Positions 33,818-41,946 of a DNA stretch of 53,674 bases are shown here, piece by piece. The notes below the pieces were generated by a model. The model did no database searches. It saw nothing but the letters and a program-made list of their open reading frames with translations, and had not been told where the DNA came from. The translations under genes and the position numbers were made by a program. The stretch lies in contig CANQJZ010000012.1 of NCBI GenBank assembly GCA_947624385.1, positions 1 through 53,674 on the forward strand, given 5' to 3'. Every line of letters begins with the position of its first letter. Position 1 is the first letter of the stretch. Source of the stretch: an uncultured Oscillospiraceae bacterium. GTDB taxonomy: Bacteria; Bacillota; Clostridia; Oscillospirales; Oscillospiraceae.

Positions 33818-36800
33818 GTGAGAGCGTTGACCCTTTCCATACTGGACAATAAGTCCCTGACCCCCCTCCCCGACTGCGTCGAGGGGGGCGCTTTGCCTGC
33901 CCTGGCGTCGGGTCTGGGGCCGGTACACAGGGCCCACCTGGCCGCGGCGCTGGCCATAAAGTGCGGCCGGCCGCTGTGCGTCATAGTACCCGACGACAGC
34001 GCCGCAGAGGCCATGGTCGGCGCGCTGCGGGGTTTTTTGGACGGGGACGTGATAACCCTCGGCGGGAGAGATTTTACGTTCTACGCCTCGGAGAGCGTAT
34101 CCAGACAGGCGGAACAGAAACGGCTGCGGGCATTGGACGCGCTGCAAAACGGCGCGGAGGCGGTGGTCGTGACCACGGCGGCGCTGCTGACCCGTTCTGT
34201 GCCGCCCGGCGCGCTGGAGCGGGCGGCGTTCACCCTGAAGGAGGGCCAGAGCCTGGCGCCGGAGGAGCTGACGGACGCGCTTATTAGGGCCGGGTACAGC
34301 CGGGCCGAGCAGGTGGAGGGTCCCGGCCAGTTCGCCCACCGGGGCGGCATCATGGACCTGTGGAGCGCGGCGGTTGACAGTCCGGTGCGGCTGGAGTTCT
34401 GGGGCGACGACATCGACAGGATGGATGCCTTTGACCCATCGAGCCAGCGGCGGACCGGCTCGGTGAAGTCCGTACGGGTCCTGCCGGCGGCGGAGACGCT
34501 GCCGTCCCTGGCCCAGGGAGGCCGTCAGGCGCTCATTGACCAGATCAGGAGCATACACGACCGGCTCAATCGCAACGCCGTCAAGTTCGACGTGGAAAAG
34601 CTGCGCAAGACGCTGGCGGCGGATATGGACGCGCTGGAAAACCGGGCGGAGTTCACCGCCGCGGATAAATACATGGGGCTTATATACCCGGAGTTCGCCA
34701 CGGCGCTGGACTATCTGGCGCCGGAGGCGCTGGTGGTGCTGGACCAGCCGGGCAAGTGTGCCCAGCGGGCTAAAGACTTTCTCAAGCAGGCGGCGGAGGA
34801 CGTGCGGCTGCTGGTGGAGGGCGGCACCCTGCCGGGGCGTATCGCCAATTATTACGCCACATGGGAGCTGACGGCGGAGCGGCTTTCCGACTGGCCGGTG
34901 GTGATGGCGGACGCCTTCGCCGTGGGCCGGTGTCCCCTGGAACCAAGGACCACCGTGAGCCTCGCGGCCAAGCAGCTGCCCTCCTACGCGGGCAGCGGGC
35001 AGCAGGCGGCGGAGGACGTGCGCCACTGGCTGGGAGAGGATTACCGGTGCGTGGTCCTGGCGGGGGACGCTCGCCGGGCGGCGGCGCTGGCGGATATCCT
35101 GCGGGAAAAGGGCGTCAAAAATATCTACACGGACCAGTCCCTTAAAAAGCTGCCGGAGCCGGGCCAATGCGCCGTGGCGGTTGGGTCCCTGCCGGCGGGG
35201 CTGGAATACCCCCAGATAAAGCTGGCGGTGCTGGCGGATACCCAGATCGCGAAAAGCGGCCTTCGGACCGCGAGACGCAAGCGGGCGCTGCCCGCCGGGG
35301 CAAGGCTGGGGTCCTACGAGGACCTGGCCGTGGGGGACCTGGTGGTCCACGAGAGCTACGGCATAGGCCGGTTCGCGGGTATCTTCAAAATGCCCGTGGA
35401 CGGGGTGGAAAAGGACTATGTGAAGATCTGCTACGCCGGGACGGACAGCCTCTATGTGCCGGCCACGCAGCTGGACATGGTGACCAAATACATAGGCGCC
35501 GGCGAGGACGCGCCGGTGAAGCTGTCCCGCCTGGGAGGCGCGGACTGGACAAAGGCAAGAAGCCGTGCCAAGGCCGCCGCGAAAGAGATGGCGGGGGAGC
35601 TCATCAAGCTTTACGCCGCCAGGCAGAAAAGCCCCGGCCACGCCTTCGCCCCCGACAGCACATGGCAGCGGGAATTTGAAGACGCCTTCGAGTACACCGA
35701 GACGGAGGACCAGCTCCGGTGCGCGGCGGAGGTCAAAAAGGACATGGAAAAGCCCGTCCCCATGGACAGGCTTCTGTGCGGCGACGTGGGCTACGGCAAG
35801 ACGGAAGTGGCCCTGCGGGCGGTGATGAAGTGCGTGCTGGACGGCATGCAGGCGGCCATACTGGTGCCCACGACCGTGCTGGCCCAGCAGCATTATCAAA
35901 CCGCCGTGAGCCGGTTTTTCGGCTTTCCCGTGCGCATTGAGACCCTGTCAAGATTCAGCACCCCCGCCCAGGTGAAGGCGACGCTGGCGGGGATGGCCGA
36001 CGGCAGCTGCGATATCGTCATCGGCACCCACCGGCTGCTGCAAAAGGACGTGAAATTCAAGCGGCTGGGGCTGCTTGTCGTGGACGAGGAACAGCGCTTC
36101 GGCGTGGGGCACAAGGAGCATATAAAGGAGCTGGCCCAGCAGGTGGACGTGCTCACATTGTCCGCCACGCCCATACCCAGGACGCTCAATATGGCCCTGT
36201 CCGGCATCCGGGATATGTCCACGCTGGAAGAGCCGCCCAGGGACCGGCTGCCCGTGCAGACGTACGTCATGGAGCACGACTGGGGCGTCATCACCGACGC
36301 CATACGCCGGGAGGTGGCAAGGGGCGGGCAGGTCTATTACCTGCACAATCGGATAGACAACATAGACCGCACCGCCGCAAGGATCATGGAGATGCTGCCG
36401 GGGGTATCCATAGACGTGGCCCACGGGCGGATGAACGAGCAGGAGCTGTCCGCCGTGATGGAGAAGGTCACCCAGGGCCAGACCCAGGTGCTGGTGTGTA
36501 CCACCATCATCGAGACGGGCATCGATATCCCCAACGTGAACACCCTGATCATCGAGGACGCGGACAAGATGGGCCTGGCCCAGCTGCACCAGATACGGGG
36601 CCGGGTGGGCCGCAGCGCCAGAAGGGCCTGCGCCTATCTGACCTACCGGAAGGACAAGGTGCTGACCGAGATCGCGGAAAAGCGGCTGGAGGCCATACGG
36701 GAGTTCGCCGAGTTCAACTCCGGATTCCGTATCGCCATGCGGGACCTGGAAATTCGCGGCGCGGGGAATTTATTGGGCGCGGAGCAGTCCGGGCACATGA

Positions 36801-37336
36801 TCGACGTGGGATACGACATGTACCTGAAGCTGCTGGAGGAAGCGGTGCTGGAGGAGCGGGGCGAGCCCCTGCCCGTCCGGGCCGAGTGCGCCGCGGACCT
36901 GGCCGTCAACGCCAATATCCCGGAAAGCTACGTGAAAAGCGCCGCACAGCGGATGGATATCTACCGGCGGGTGGCGCTGATACGGACCGAGGCGGAGGCG
37001 GACGACATCACCGACGAGCTGTGCGATAGGTTCGGGGACCCGCCGCCCAGCGTCAACACGCTTATCCAGGTTGCCCTATTGCGGGGCGAGGCGTCGGCGC
37101 AGGGCGTGTCGGACATCGCCCAGAAGGGCGGGCTGCTGCGCTTCACGTTCGCAAGCTTCGACTTTGCGCGGATCAGCGCCCTGTACGCCAAGCCGGACTG
37201 GAAGGGCCGGGTGAAGGTGGAGGCCGGGGGCAAGCCCGCCGTGGCATTGCGCCTGGCGTCCCGGAGACGGATATTGGAGGAAGCGCGAGCGTTTATCAGG
37301 GATTACGCGAGCACGGGGGAAAAGGAAGAAAATTGA
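33818..37336 (+). CDS. mfd: Transcription-repair coupling factor Mfd
   Basis: Removes RNA polymerase stalled at lesions and recruits UvrA. About 1172 aa. N-terminal UvrB-like part (e.g. GQFAHRGGIMDLWSA), RNAP-interaction domain (VHESYGIGRFAGI), then RecG-like helicase: Walker A region LLCGDVGYGKTEVALRA, DEEQRFGVGHKE (DEExQ), LSATPIPRTL, and LVCTTIIETGID. C-terminal domain ends before 37336. GTG 33818 (after AGAGGT) is a better start than the upstream ATG at 33770. Placed next to dnaA, divergent; in Bacillus mfd is near spoVT/yabK, so the neighbourhood is rearranged. Confidence 0.95.
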   Translation: MRALTLSILDNKSLTPLPDCVEGGALPALASGLGPVHRAHLAAALAIKCGRPLCVIVPDDSAAEAMVGALRGFLDGDVITLGGRDFTFYASESVSRQAEQKRLRALDALQNGAEAVVVTTAALLTRSVPPGALERAAFTLKEGQSLAPEELTDALIRAGYSRAEQVEGPGQFAHRGGIMDLWSAAVDSPVRLEFWGDDIDRMDAFDPSSQRRTGSVKSVRVLPAAETLPSLAQGGRQALIDQIRSIHDRLNRNAVKFDVEKLRKTLAADMDALENRAEFTAADKYMGLIYPEFATALDYLAPEALVVLDQPGKCAQRAKDFLKQAAEDVRLLVEGGTLPGRIANYYATWELTAERLSDWPVVMADAFAVGRCPLEPRTTVSLAAKQLPSYAGSGQQAAEDVRHWLGEDYRCVVLAGDARRAAALADILREKGVKNIYTDQSLKKLPEPGQCAVAVGSLPAGLEYPQIKLAVLADTQIAKSGLRTARRKRALPAGARLGSYEDLAVGDLVVHESYGIGRFAGIFKMPVDGVEKDYVKICYAGTDSLYVPATQLDMVTKYIGAGEDAPVKLSRLGGADWTKARSRAKAAAKEMAGELIKLYAARQKSPGHAFAPDSTWQREFEDAFEYTETEDQLRCAAEVKKDMEKPVPMDRLLCGDVGYGKTEVALRAVMKCVLDGMQAAILVPTTVLAQQHYQTAVSRFFGFPVRIETLSRFSTPAQVKATLAGMADGSCDIVIGTHRLLQKDVKFKRLGLLVVDEEQRFGVGHKEHIKELAQQVDVLTLSATPIPRTLNMALSGIRDMSTLEEPPRDRLPVQTYVMEHDWGVITDAIRREVARGGQVYYLHNRIDNIDRTAARIMEMLPGVSIDVAHGRMNEQELSAVMEKVTQGQTQVLVCTTIIETGIDIPNVNTLIIEDADKMGLAQLHQIRGRVGRSARRACAYLTYRKDKVLTEIAEKRLEAIREFAEFNSGFRIAMRDLEIRGAGNLLGAEQSGHMIDVGYDMYLKLLEEAVLEERGEPLPVRAECAADLAVNANIPESYVKSAAQRMDIYRRVALIRTEAEADDITDELCDRFGDPPPSVNTLIQVALLRGEASAQGVSDIAQKGGLLRFTFASFDFARISALYAKPDWKGRVKVEAGGKPAVALRLASRRRILEEARAFIRDYASTGEKEEN

Positions 37337-37338
37337 TT

Positions 37339-37400
37339 TCTCTCCCCCAGTCAGCGCCAAAGGCACTGACAGCCCCCTCGTCAGAGGGGGCGTCATAAGA
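37339..37400. repeat. Composite repeat (cluster 5)
   Basis: TCTCTCCCCCAGTCAGCGCC and the hairpin CCCCCTC-gtca-GAGGGGG (about 37374-37391), the same modules as at 40905-40940 and (inverted) 40965-41020. Just downstream of mfd, so it may also end its transcript. Confidence 0.6.
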
Positions 37401-37437
37401 CAGTACAATGTTGATTTTTTGAATGGCGTGGCGGGTG

Positions 37438-37590
37438 TCACGCCATTTCCTCTTGCATCAGTTCGTCTATGGGGATGATGCCCACAAAATCATAGGAGAT
37501 GTGGATGCTCTGCCGTCGCTTACCGCTGCTCTTATCCGGTGCTTCTATGTAGATGGCCTTGACCAGTTCATGCAGCGCATGCTGGTCAGC
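37438..37590 (-). pseudogene. C-terminal remnant of a serine recombinase (DUF4368-like)
   Basis: Reading the minus strand from about 37590 to the stop at 37438-37440 gives HALHELVKAIYIEAPDKSSG, then KRRQSIHISYDFVGIIP and a tail ending MQEEMA. This matches the usual C-terminus of large serine recombinases of integrative elements (Tn4451 type, DUF4368: ...HAPDKSSGKR...IxxxxxFIG). Only about 50 residues remain. It abuts the LRR gene 37545-38234, whose last residues (ALTSMRCMNWSRPST) are read in another frame across the same DNA. It marks a past element or recombination endpoint. Confidence 0.75.
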
Positions 37591-38234
37591 GCCTCGCAAC
37601 GGGAAAACGCCATATCCCCGATGCTAGTCACACTGCTCGGGATCGTCACGCTTTCCAGCGACGTGCAGAAGCAAAACGCACCATCCCCAATGCTGGTCAC
37701 GCTGTCCGGGATCGTTATGCTGGCCAGAGACGTGCAGCTGTCAAACGCACTATATCCAATGCTGGTCACAGTGTTCGGGATCGTCACGCTGGTCAGAGCG
37801 CGGCAGCCGTAAAACACCCCTGGCCCGATGGTGGTCATGCTCTCCGGGATCGTCACGCTGGTCAGTGCCCAGCAGCCTTCAAACGCAGCATCTCCGATGG
37901 TGGTCACACCGTTCGGGATCGTCACGCTGGCCAGAGACGTGCAGCTTTCAAACGCGTTCTCTCCGATGTAGGTCACACTGTCCGGGATCGTCACGCTGGT
38001 CAGCTTGCAGCCCCTAAACGCATAGTTCCCTATACTGGTCACACTGTTCGGGATCGTCACGTCGGCCAAGGAATTGTACCTTCCGTTCCGGTACGTGATC
38101 TCCGGGCAGCTTGTTACGGAGACGGCCGCTTCAAATACGTCGAACACGCTGTAGATGCTCTCCGCCACGCCGTCTACGAGCTTGAACACCACCCGCTTGT
38201 CCTTGATCTTATTATTCTTCATCAGACCTTTCAA
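37545..38234 (-). pseudogene. BspA-like LRR fragment, downstream part
   Basis: About 229 aa in a different frame from the upstream part. After a non-repeat lead (MKNNKIKDKRVVFKLVDGVA...) it contains eight or so LRR_5 repeats ([30 protein letters not shown] ...), then ends abnormally (CEALTSMRCMNWSRPST) where recombinase-derived DNA begins. It overlaps the end of the upstream LRR frame by 23 bp and has no convincing ribosome site. Probably not an independent gene but the tail of a broken BspA-like gene; a separate short intracellular LRR protein starting at the TTG/ATG near 38234 is the alternative. Confidence 0.6.
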
Positions 38235-39453
38235 TCTCAGTCACGAAATTTGGGAGCGTTATACTCGTCAAACTCTTGCAGCCCTGAAACGCTGCACCGC
38301 AGATTTTGGTCACGCTGTCCGGGATCGTCACGTTCGCCAGATTATAACAGCCTTGAAATGCTCTGTTCGAAATACAAGTCACTCCGCTCTGAACAATCAC
38401 TTGTTTAATCAAGTTGCGGTAATTTAGCCAAGGAGCGAGATTGCCCTGGAAGCCCTCGTCCATAATCCCATCGCCGGAGATGGTGAGGACACCGCCCTCT
38501 GTTAGGACCCATCTTTTGCCTGAGGCGATGATTTTGCCGTCGCCCTCGTAGTTCACCGTGCCGCCAAATACGGCGTAGGAGATTATATCCTCGATCTCGA
38601 TCTGCTCCCACTGCTCTTTGGTCCCAACATAGTAGATGTTCAAATTCGCGTAGGACCACAATGTGGCATCCTCAATGCGCGTCACACTGACAGGGATCGT
38701 CAAACTGCTCAGCACAGAGCAGCCCGAAAAAGTAGATTCTTCGATGCATGTGACGCCATCAGGAATGGTCACGCTTGCCAATTTTTCGCATTTCCAAAAC
38801 GCTTTCCCGCTTATCTTTGTCACGCCACGTGGAATGGTGACGCTCTCCAGTTCGCTCAGGAGCATAAACGCCCCCTGCCCGATACTGGTCACGCCCTCGT
38901 TCATGACAACGCTTTTGACGCTTATCGTCTGCGCAGCCGCATACCAGGGGGGCATATTGTTATAATCGACTAACCCAAAAGCGTCAAAGCCCCAAGCGCC
39001 CATCTCACCGCTGCCAGAGATGGTCAGCGTGCCGTCGCCAGAGAGCGTCCAACTCAAATTGTCCCCGCAGGTACCGGAGGTCGGCGCTTCGTCAATGCTC
39101 TCTGGCTCGTCCGCAGGCTCCGGTCCCTCGACAGGTACCTCCGTCACGACAGGTTCTTCCGTCACAACAGGTTCTTCCGTCACAACAGGTTCTTCTGTCA
39201 CGACAGGGTCTTCCGTCGCGACAGGGTCCCCCCTCTCAGGAGGCTCCTCCGTGACCACCAGTTCTTCCGTCGCGGCCGGTTCCTCCGTCACGACAGGCTC
39301 TTCCGTCATAACGGGTTCTTCCGTGACCACGGGCTCTTCCGTGACCACCGGTTCCTCCGTCGCTTCTACAGGCGCTTCCTCGGCGAATGCCGGGACGCTC
39401 AGTGATAAAACTGTAACCACCGCCAGGAGCAGACATAGACCGCGCTTTGCCAT
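38212..39453 (-). CDS. BspA-like LRR surface protein, N-terminal part (probably truncated)
   Basis: Signal peptide MAKRGLCLLLAVVTVLSLSV is nearly that of the 6825-10460 protein. A long EEPV/TEEPV acidic repeat region (about residues 25-110) follows, then a CG..LSWTLSGDGTLTISGSGEMG module and LRR repeats, ending abruptly at ITLPNFVTEIERSDEE (413 aa). The AT-rich core and loss of FnIII domains show that the gene is shorter than its paralogue. The downstream DNA still encodes LRRs in another frame (37545-38234), so a frameshift or recombination interrupted it. Good promoter and ribosome site (GGAGGAAAAACC) suggest that the secreted N-terminal part may still be made. Confidence 0.75.
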   Translation of the reverse strand: MAKRGLCLLLAVVTVLSLSVPAFAEEAPVEATEEPVVTEEPVVTEEPVMTEEPVVTEEPAATEELVVTEEPPERGDPVATEDPVVTEEPVVTEEPVVTEEPVVTEVPVEGPEPADEPESIDEAPTSGTCGDNLSWTLSGDGTLTISGSGEMGAWGFDAFGLVDYNNMPPWYAAAQTISVKSVVMNEGVTSIGQGAFMLLSELESVTIPRGVTKISGKAFWKCEKLASVTIPDGVTCIEESTFSGCSVLSSLTIPVSVTRIEDATLWSYANLNIYYVGTKEQWEQIEIEDIISYAVFGGTVNYEGDGKIIASGKRWVLTEGGVLTISGDGIMDEGFQGNLAPWLNYRNLIKQVIVQSGVTCISNRAFQGCYNLANVTIPDSVTKICGAAFQGCKSLTSITLPNFVTEIERSDEE

Positions 39454-39513
39454 AGGTTTTTCCTCCTTTTTTCTGCAAAACCTCTAAACAACAGAACTTT
39501 CTTTGTATAGGCG

Positions 39514-39542
39514 ATTATAACACGGGGTAACTTAAATTACAA
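39514..39542 (-). promoter_or_regulatory. Promoter of the second BspA-like gene
   Basis: Minus strand TTGTAA (39542-39537), 17-bp spacer, TATAAT (39519-39514) with TGT before the -10. It overlaps completely with a possible plus-strand promoter for the XRE gene. Confidence 0.65.
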
Positions 39543-39543
39543 T
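39515..39543 (+). promoter_or_regulatory. Possible promoter of the XRE regulator
   Basis: TTATAA (39515-39520), 17-bp spacer, TACAAT (39538-39543). Directly opposed to the BspA-like promoter over the same bases, so the two would compete for RNA polymerase. Confidence 0.35.
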
Positions 39544-39574
39544 GAGGATAATCGCGTGTTTGGAGGTTTTTGCC

Positions 39575-39940
39575 GTGGCTATTGAATTAAATTATCAGCT
39601 TGTGGGCAAAAGGCTCCGGGCAATCCGAAAAAAGAGAGGACTTACCCAAGAACGATTAGCAGAGGTTGCGGGGATAAGTCCACAGCATTGCAGCGGGATA
39701 GAGACAGGCAGGGCAAAGGTCTCGCTTCCAGCCCTTGTGCAGCTTTGTAACGCGCTTGACACCACCTTGGATGCGGTTCTTTTAGATTCCCTCCCTACGG
39801 CGGCAAAGCCCGGGTTGCTCCGAGAGGTAGAGGCTGTCTTTGCCGACGCAACAGCAGACGAGATGTATCTGATGCTCTCACAGGCCAAGAGCATTAAAGA
39901 GGCCGTGCGGGCGAAGGGGATATTAACGGTAAAGGAATGA
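39575..39940 (+). CDS. XRE-family transcriptional regulator
   Basis: About 121 aa, Cro/CI-type helix-turn-helix: LVGKRLRAIRKKRGLTQERL, AEVAGISPQHCSGIETGRAK, then SLPALVQLCNALDTTLDAVL. The short C-terminal part (residues 75-121) is of unknown function. GTG 39575 with GGAGG 8 nt upstream is preferred to the ATG at 39542. It is divergent from the LRR gene, and the overlapping promoters suggest it may regulate that gene and itself. DNA from 39540 to 40600 is less GC-rich than the neighbours, in line with acquisition by transfer. Confidence 0.82.
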   Translation: MAIELNYQLVGKRLRAIRKKRGLTQERLAEVAGISPQHCSGIETGRAKVSLPALVQLCNALDTTLDAVLLDSLPTAAKPGLLREVEAVFADATADEMYLMLSQAKSIKEAVRAKGILTVKE

Positions 39941-39993
39941 CATGGTAGAGAGCATGTTTGGATTTTGAGTAGGAGAGAAGGGCATGAAATTTA

Positions 39994-40161
39994 GTGAATC
40001 TGCAAATCTCTTGTAACGGTCAAGATATAGTGGAAATTTGTGCTGACATGTTCGTGAATATATTGCAAGAGCTTGCGAAGCAATATATACAGACAAACTT
40101 AAAACTCTTTAAGCATTTGCTGCTATATGTGCGGTCAGGTAAAAACGAGGGTTCCATGTGA
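39994..40161 (+). CDS. Possible 55-aa ORF of unknown function
   Basis: Open frame from GTG 39994: MNLQISCNGQDIVEICADMF, then helix-rich VNILQELAKQYIQTNLKLFK and HLLLYVRSGKNEGSM. The amphipathic look, and a stop that falls exactly at the start of the first 117-nt repeat, are curious. There is no strong ribosome site (only a purine-rich stretch upstream). Could be chance in AT-richer DNA. Confidence 0.25.
   Translation: MNLQISCNGQDIVEICADMFVNILQELAKQYIQTNLKLFKHLLLYVRSGKNEGSM
40058..40088. repeat. Inverted repeat in the low-GC intergenic stretch
   Basis: ATATATTGC (40058-40066) / GCAATATAT (40080-40088), 9-bp perfect stem. An overlapping alternative GCAAG/CTTGC lies inside. It falls within the possible 55-aa ORF, so may be coincidental. 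Confidence 0.4.
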
Positions 40162-40272
40162 CGCTTTTGGCCGGTCAGACCCCTTGCAGCGCAAGGCTTT
40201 CAGGGCACCAAAGTCAGGGGGGTAAGGGTAGTATATGGCACCCCTCAAAAGTAAGGGTCCATTGCGTCACAT
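40156..40272. ncRNA. Structured tandem repeat, copy 1 (117 nt)
   Basis: Bounded by ATGTGACGC (40156-40164) and GCGTCACAT (40264-40272), a perfect 9-bp stem. Inside lie CCTTGC-agc-GCAAGG and an AGGGG/CCCCT pairing. A second copy of exactly the same length lies at 40333-40449. Whether it works as RNA or as DNA is unknown; the strand is unassigned. Confidence 0.5.
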
Positions 40273-40332
40273 ACTTCAAAATATTTAATTACTTGTCGCG
40301 GTACTTGTAATGCTATGAGTTCATGGGGTCCT

Positions 40333-40449
40333 ATGTCACGCTTTAGGGCTTCTCATTCCCTTGCGGCGCAACAGGTGCAGATCGTCAAAATCAGGGGGAT
40401 AAGGCAACTATACGGCACCTCTCAAAAACCGTGGTTCATTGCGTGACAT
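40333..40449. ncRNA. Structured tandem repeat, copy 2 (117 nt)
   Basis: Bounded by ATGTCACGC (40333-40341) and GCGTGACAT (40441-40449). Compared with copy 1, the C in the 5' arm and the G in the 3' arm are both changed, so the stem is kept. The internal TTGC-ggc-GCAA hairpin is also kept, and AGGGG now pairs with CCTCT through one G-U. The flank after the stem (ATACTTCAA...TTTAA) is shared too. Confidence 0.5.
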
Positions 40450-40599
40450 ACTTCAAGGTTTTTAAGCAATTCAAAACAGGCAACGGATGGCGCATTTCAG
40501 CACCATCCGCTGTCTGTTGTTCAATTCCAATTCTGTAAGGCAGTTGCCAGATGTTCATTTTTTCGGGGTCATACTGTCTTACGAAGCATGCCCATCAGA

Positions 40600-41067
40600 G
40601 GGGGCCTTTTTATAAGGAAAATTCATTTAAATAAGCCTCCCCTGTGCAAGGGGAGGTGGCGCGGCGCCAGCCGCGACGGAGGGGTTGTTACCAGACTTGA
40701 AGCTTGGTAACAACCCCCCAGTCATCGTCGGCGCTCGCTGGGCTAGGCCGGGATTCGCCGCAAGCGGCAAACCCCGAATAGCCCGCGGCGCCTCCTCTCC
40801 CCACGCGACAAGCGTGCCGCGTGGGGACCCCGAAATACGCGTGACAGCCCCCCTTACACAGGGGGGCCGTTCGATATGGTAATATTTAAATATCTCTCCC
40901 CCAGTCAGCTTCGCTGACAGCCCCCTCGTCAGAGGGGGCCATATTCTTTTCCCTGGGTATAGATCAAGGCCCCCTCTGACGAGGGGGCTGGCTCCGGCGA
41001 TAGCCGGAGACTGGGGGAGAGAAACATTAAATTCCAACGGGTCCACGGCGTAAGCCGGGGACACCTT
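40600..41067. repeat. Composite intergenic repeat (cluster 6, largest)
   Basis: Contains, in order: CCTCCCCTGTGCAAGGGGAGG (about 40636-40656); GGTTGTTACCA / TGGTAACAACC around a short loop (about 40683-40717); the GTCGGCGCTCGC...CCCCACGCGACAAGCGTGCC module (about 40727-40826); CCCCCC/GGGGGG (about 40850-40866); a plus-oriented and then an inverted CCCCAGTC...CCCCCTC module (40903-41021); and a hairpin-bearing end GTCCACGGC..GCCGGGGAC (about 41041-41062). No gene seen in this stretch. Confidence 0.8.
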
Positions 41068-41946
41068 TTACCCTTCCGCGTACAATGCCGCGCCGAGCAT
41101 GCCGGCGTCGCTGCCAAGGGTGGCCAGGCGTATCTCCGTGCCCAGGCAGGCGTGGAAGGCGTATTTGTCGAAAGCCGCCTGGACCTTACGCCGGAAAAAC
41201 TCTCCGGCCTGGGCCACGCCGCCGCCCAATACGACGGCCTCCGGGTCGATGATGGCGCAGGCCCCGGCGATGCCCCGGCCCAGCACGTTGCACGCCCGGT
41301 CCACCACGGAAAGAAGCGTCTCGTCCCCGGCCGCGGCGGCGTCCACCACCTGCTTGCAGGAAAGGCCGGGACGGCCCGCCAGAGCCGCGAGACGGGTGAT
41401 GCCCGTGGCGCTGGCGTACGTCTCCACGCAGCCATAGTGGCCGCAGGTGCAGGCCGCGTCGGCGTCATCCGGGTCGATGCACAGGTGGCCGATCTCACCG
41501 GCGGAACCGCGAGCGCCAACACGCACGGCCCCGTCCAGGACCACGCCCGCGCCCACGCCGGTGCCAAGGGCCACGAACAAAATGCTCTCAAAGCCCTTGC
41601 CGCCGCCCAGGCGCTGCTCGGCCAGGGCGGCCGAATTGGCGTCGTTCAGGACCCGGCAGGGGATGCCGGTGGCGGCGGTAAATTCGTCCGTGGGGCGGCA
41701 TACGCCCCAGCCAAGATTCACGCACCTGTTCACCGTGTCGTCCGGCAGGACAGCGCCCGGTACCGCCAGGGCCGCGCCGGCCGCGGGGCCGGGAAGGCTG
41801 GCAATGATGTCCGGCAGGATGTTTTTGCCGCCGTTGGACGTGTCCGTGGGGACGCTCCATTTTTTGAGCACCGCGCCGTTTTCCACCAGACCGATCTTCA
41901 CGGTGGTGCCGCCGATGTCGATGCCGTAGTATCTCTTATTTTCCAT
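41068..41946 (-). CDS. ROK-family sugar kinase (glucokinase-like)
   Basis: Cytosolic ATP-dependent sugar kinase of 292 aa. N-terminal GIDIGGTTVKIGLV, mid ALAVPGAV, catalytic LNDANSAALAE (Asp of ND(A)N), phosphate-binding ALGTGVGAG, and the ROK zinc motif CTCGHYGCVE. The order matches glucokinases of the ROK family, but other hexoses are possible. The start overlaps the end of the MBL hydrolase gene by 11 bp, so the two form an operon driven from 42568-42596. Confidence 0.88.
   Translation of the reverse strand: MENKRYYGIDIGGTTVKIGLVENGAVLKKWSVPTDTSNGGKNILPDIIASLPGPAAGAALAVPGAVLPDDTVNRCVNLGWGVCRPTDEFTAATGIPCRVLNDANSAALAEQRLGGGKGFESILFVALGTGVGAGVVLDGAVRVGARGSAGEIGHLCIDPDDADAACTCGHYGCVETYASATGITRLAALAGRPGLSCKQVVDAAAAGDETLLSVVDRACNVLGRGIAGACAIIDPEAVVLGGGVAQAGEFFRRKVQAAFDKYAFHACLGTEIRLATLGSDAGMLGAALYAEG

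Noticed and set aside
37545-38234. A separate complete LRR gene starting at the TTG/ATG near 38234
   Set aside because: No convincing ribosome site, 23-bp overlap with the upstream LRR frame, and an abrupt end in recombinase DNA; treated as part of a broken gene.
40156-40449. Integron attC-like sites for the 117-nt repeats
   Set aside because: The end arms (ATGTGACGC) do not fit the RYYYAAC/GTTRRRY core, and no integrase or cassette array is present.
40627-41064. Apparent 145-aa minus-strand ORF
   Set aside because: Repeat translation, no ribosome site, no domain.
40600-41067. CRISPR array
   Set aside because: Repeated units are hairpins of varying size and order, without equal spacers or cas genes.
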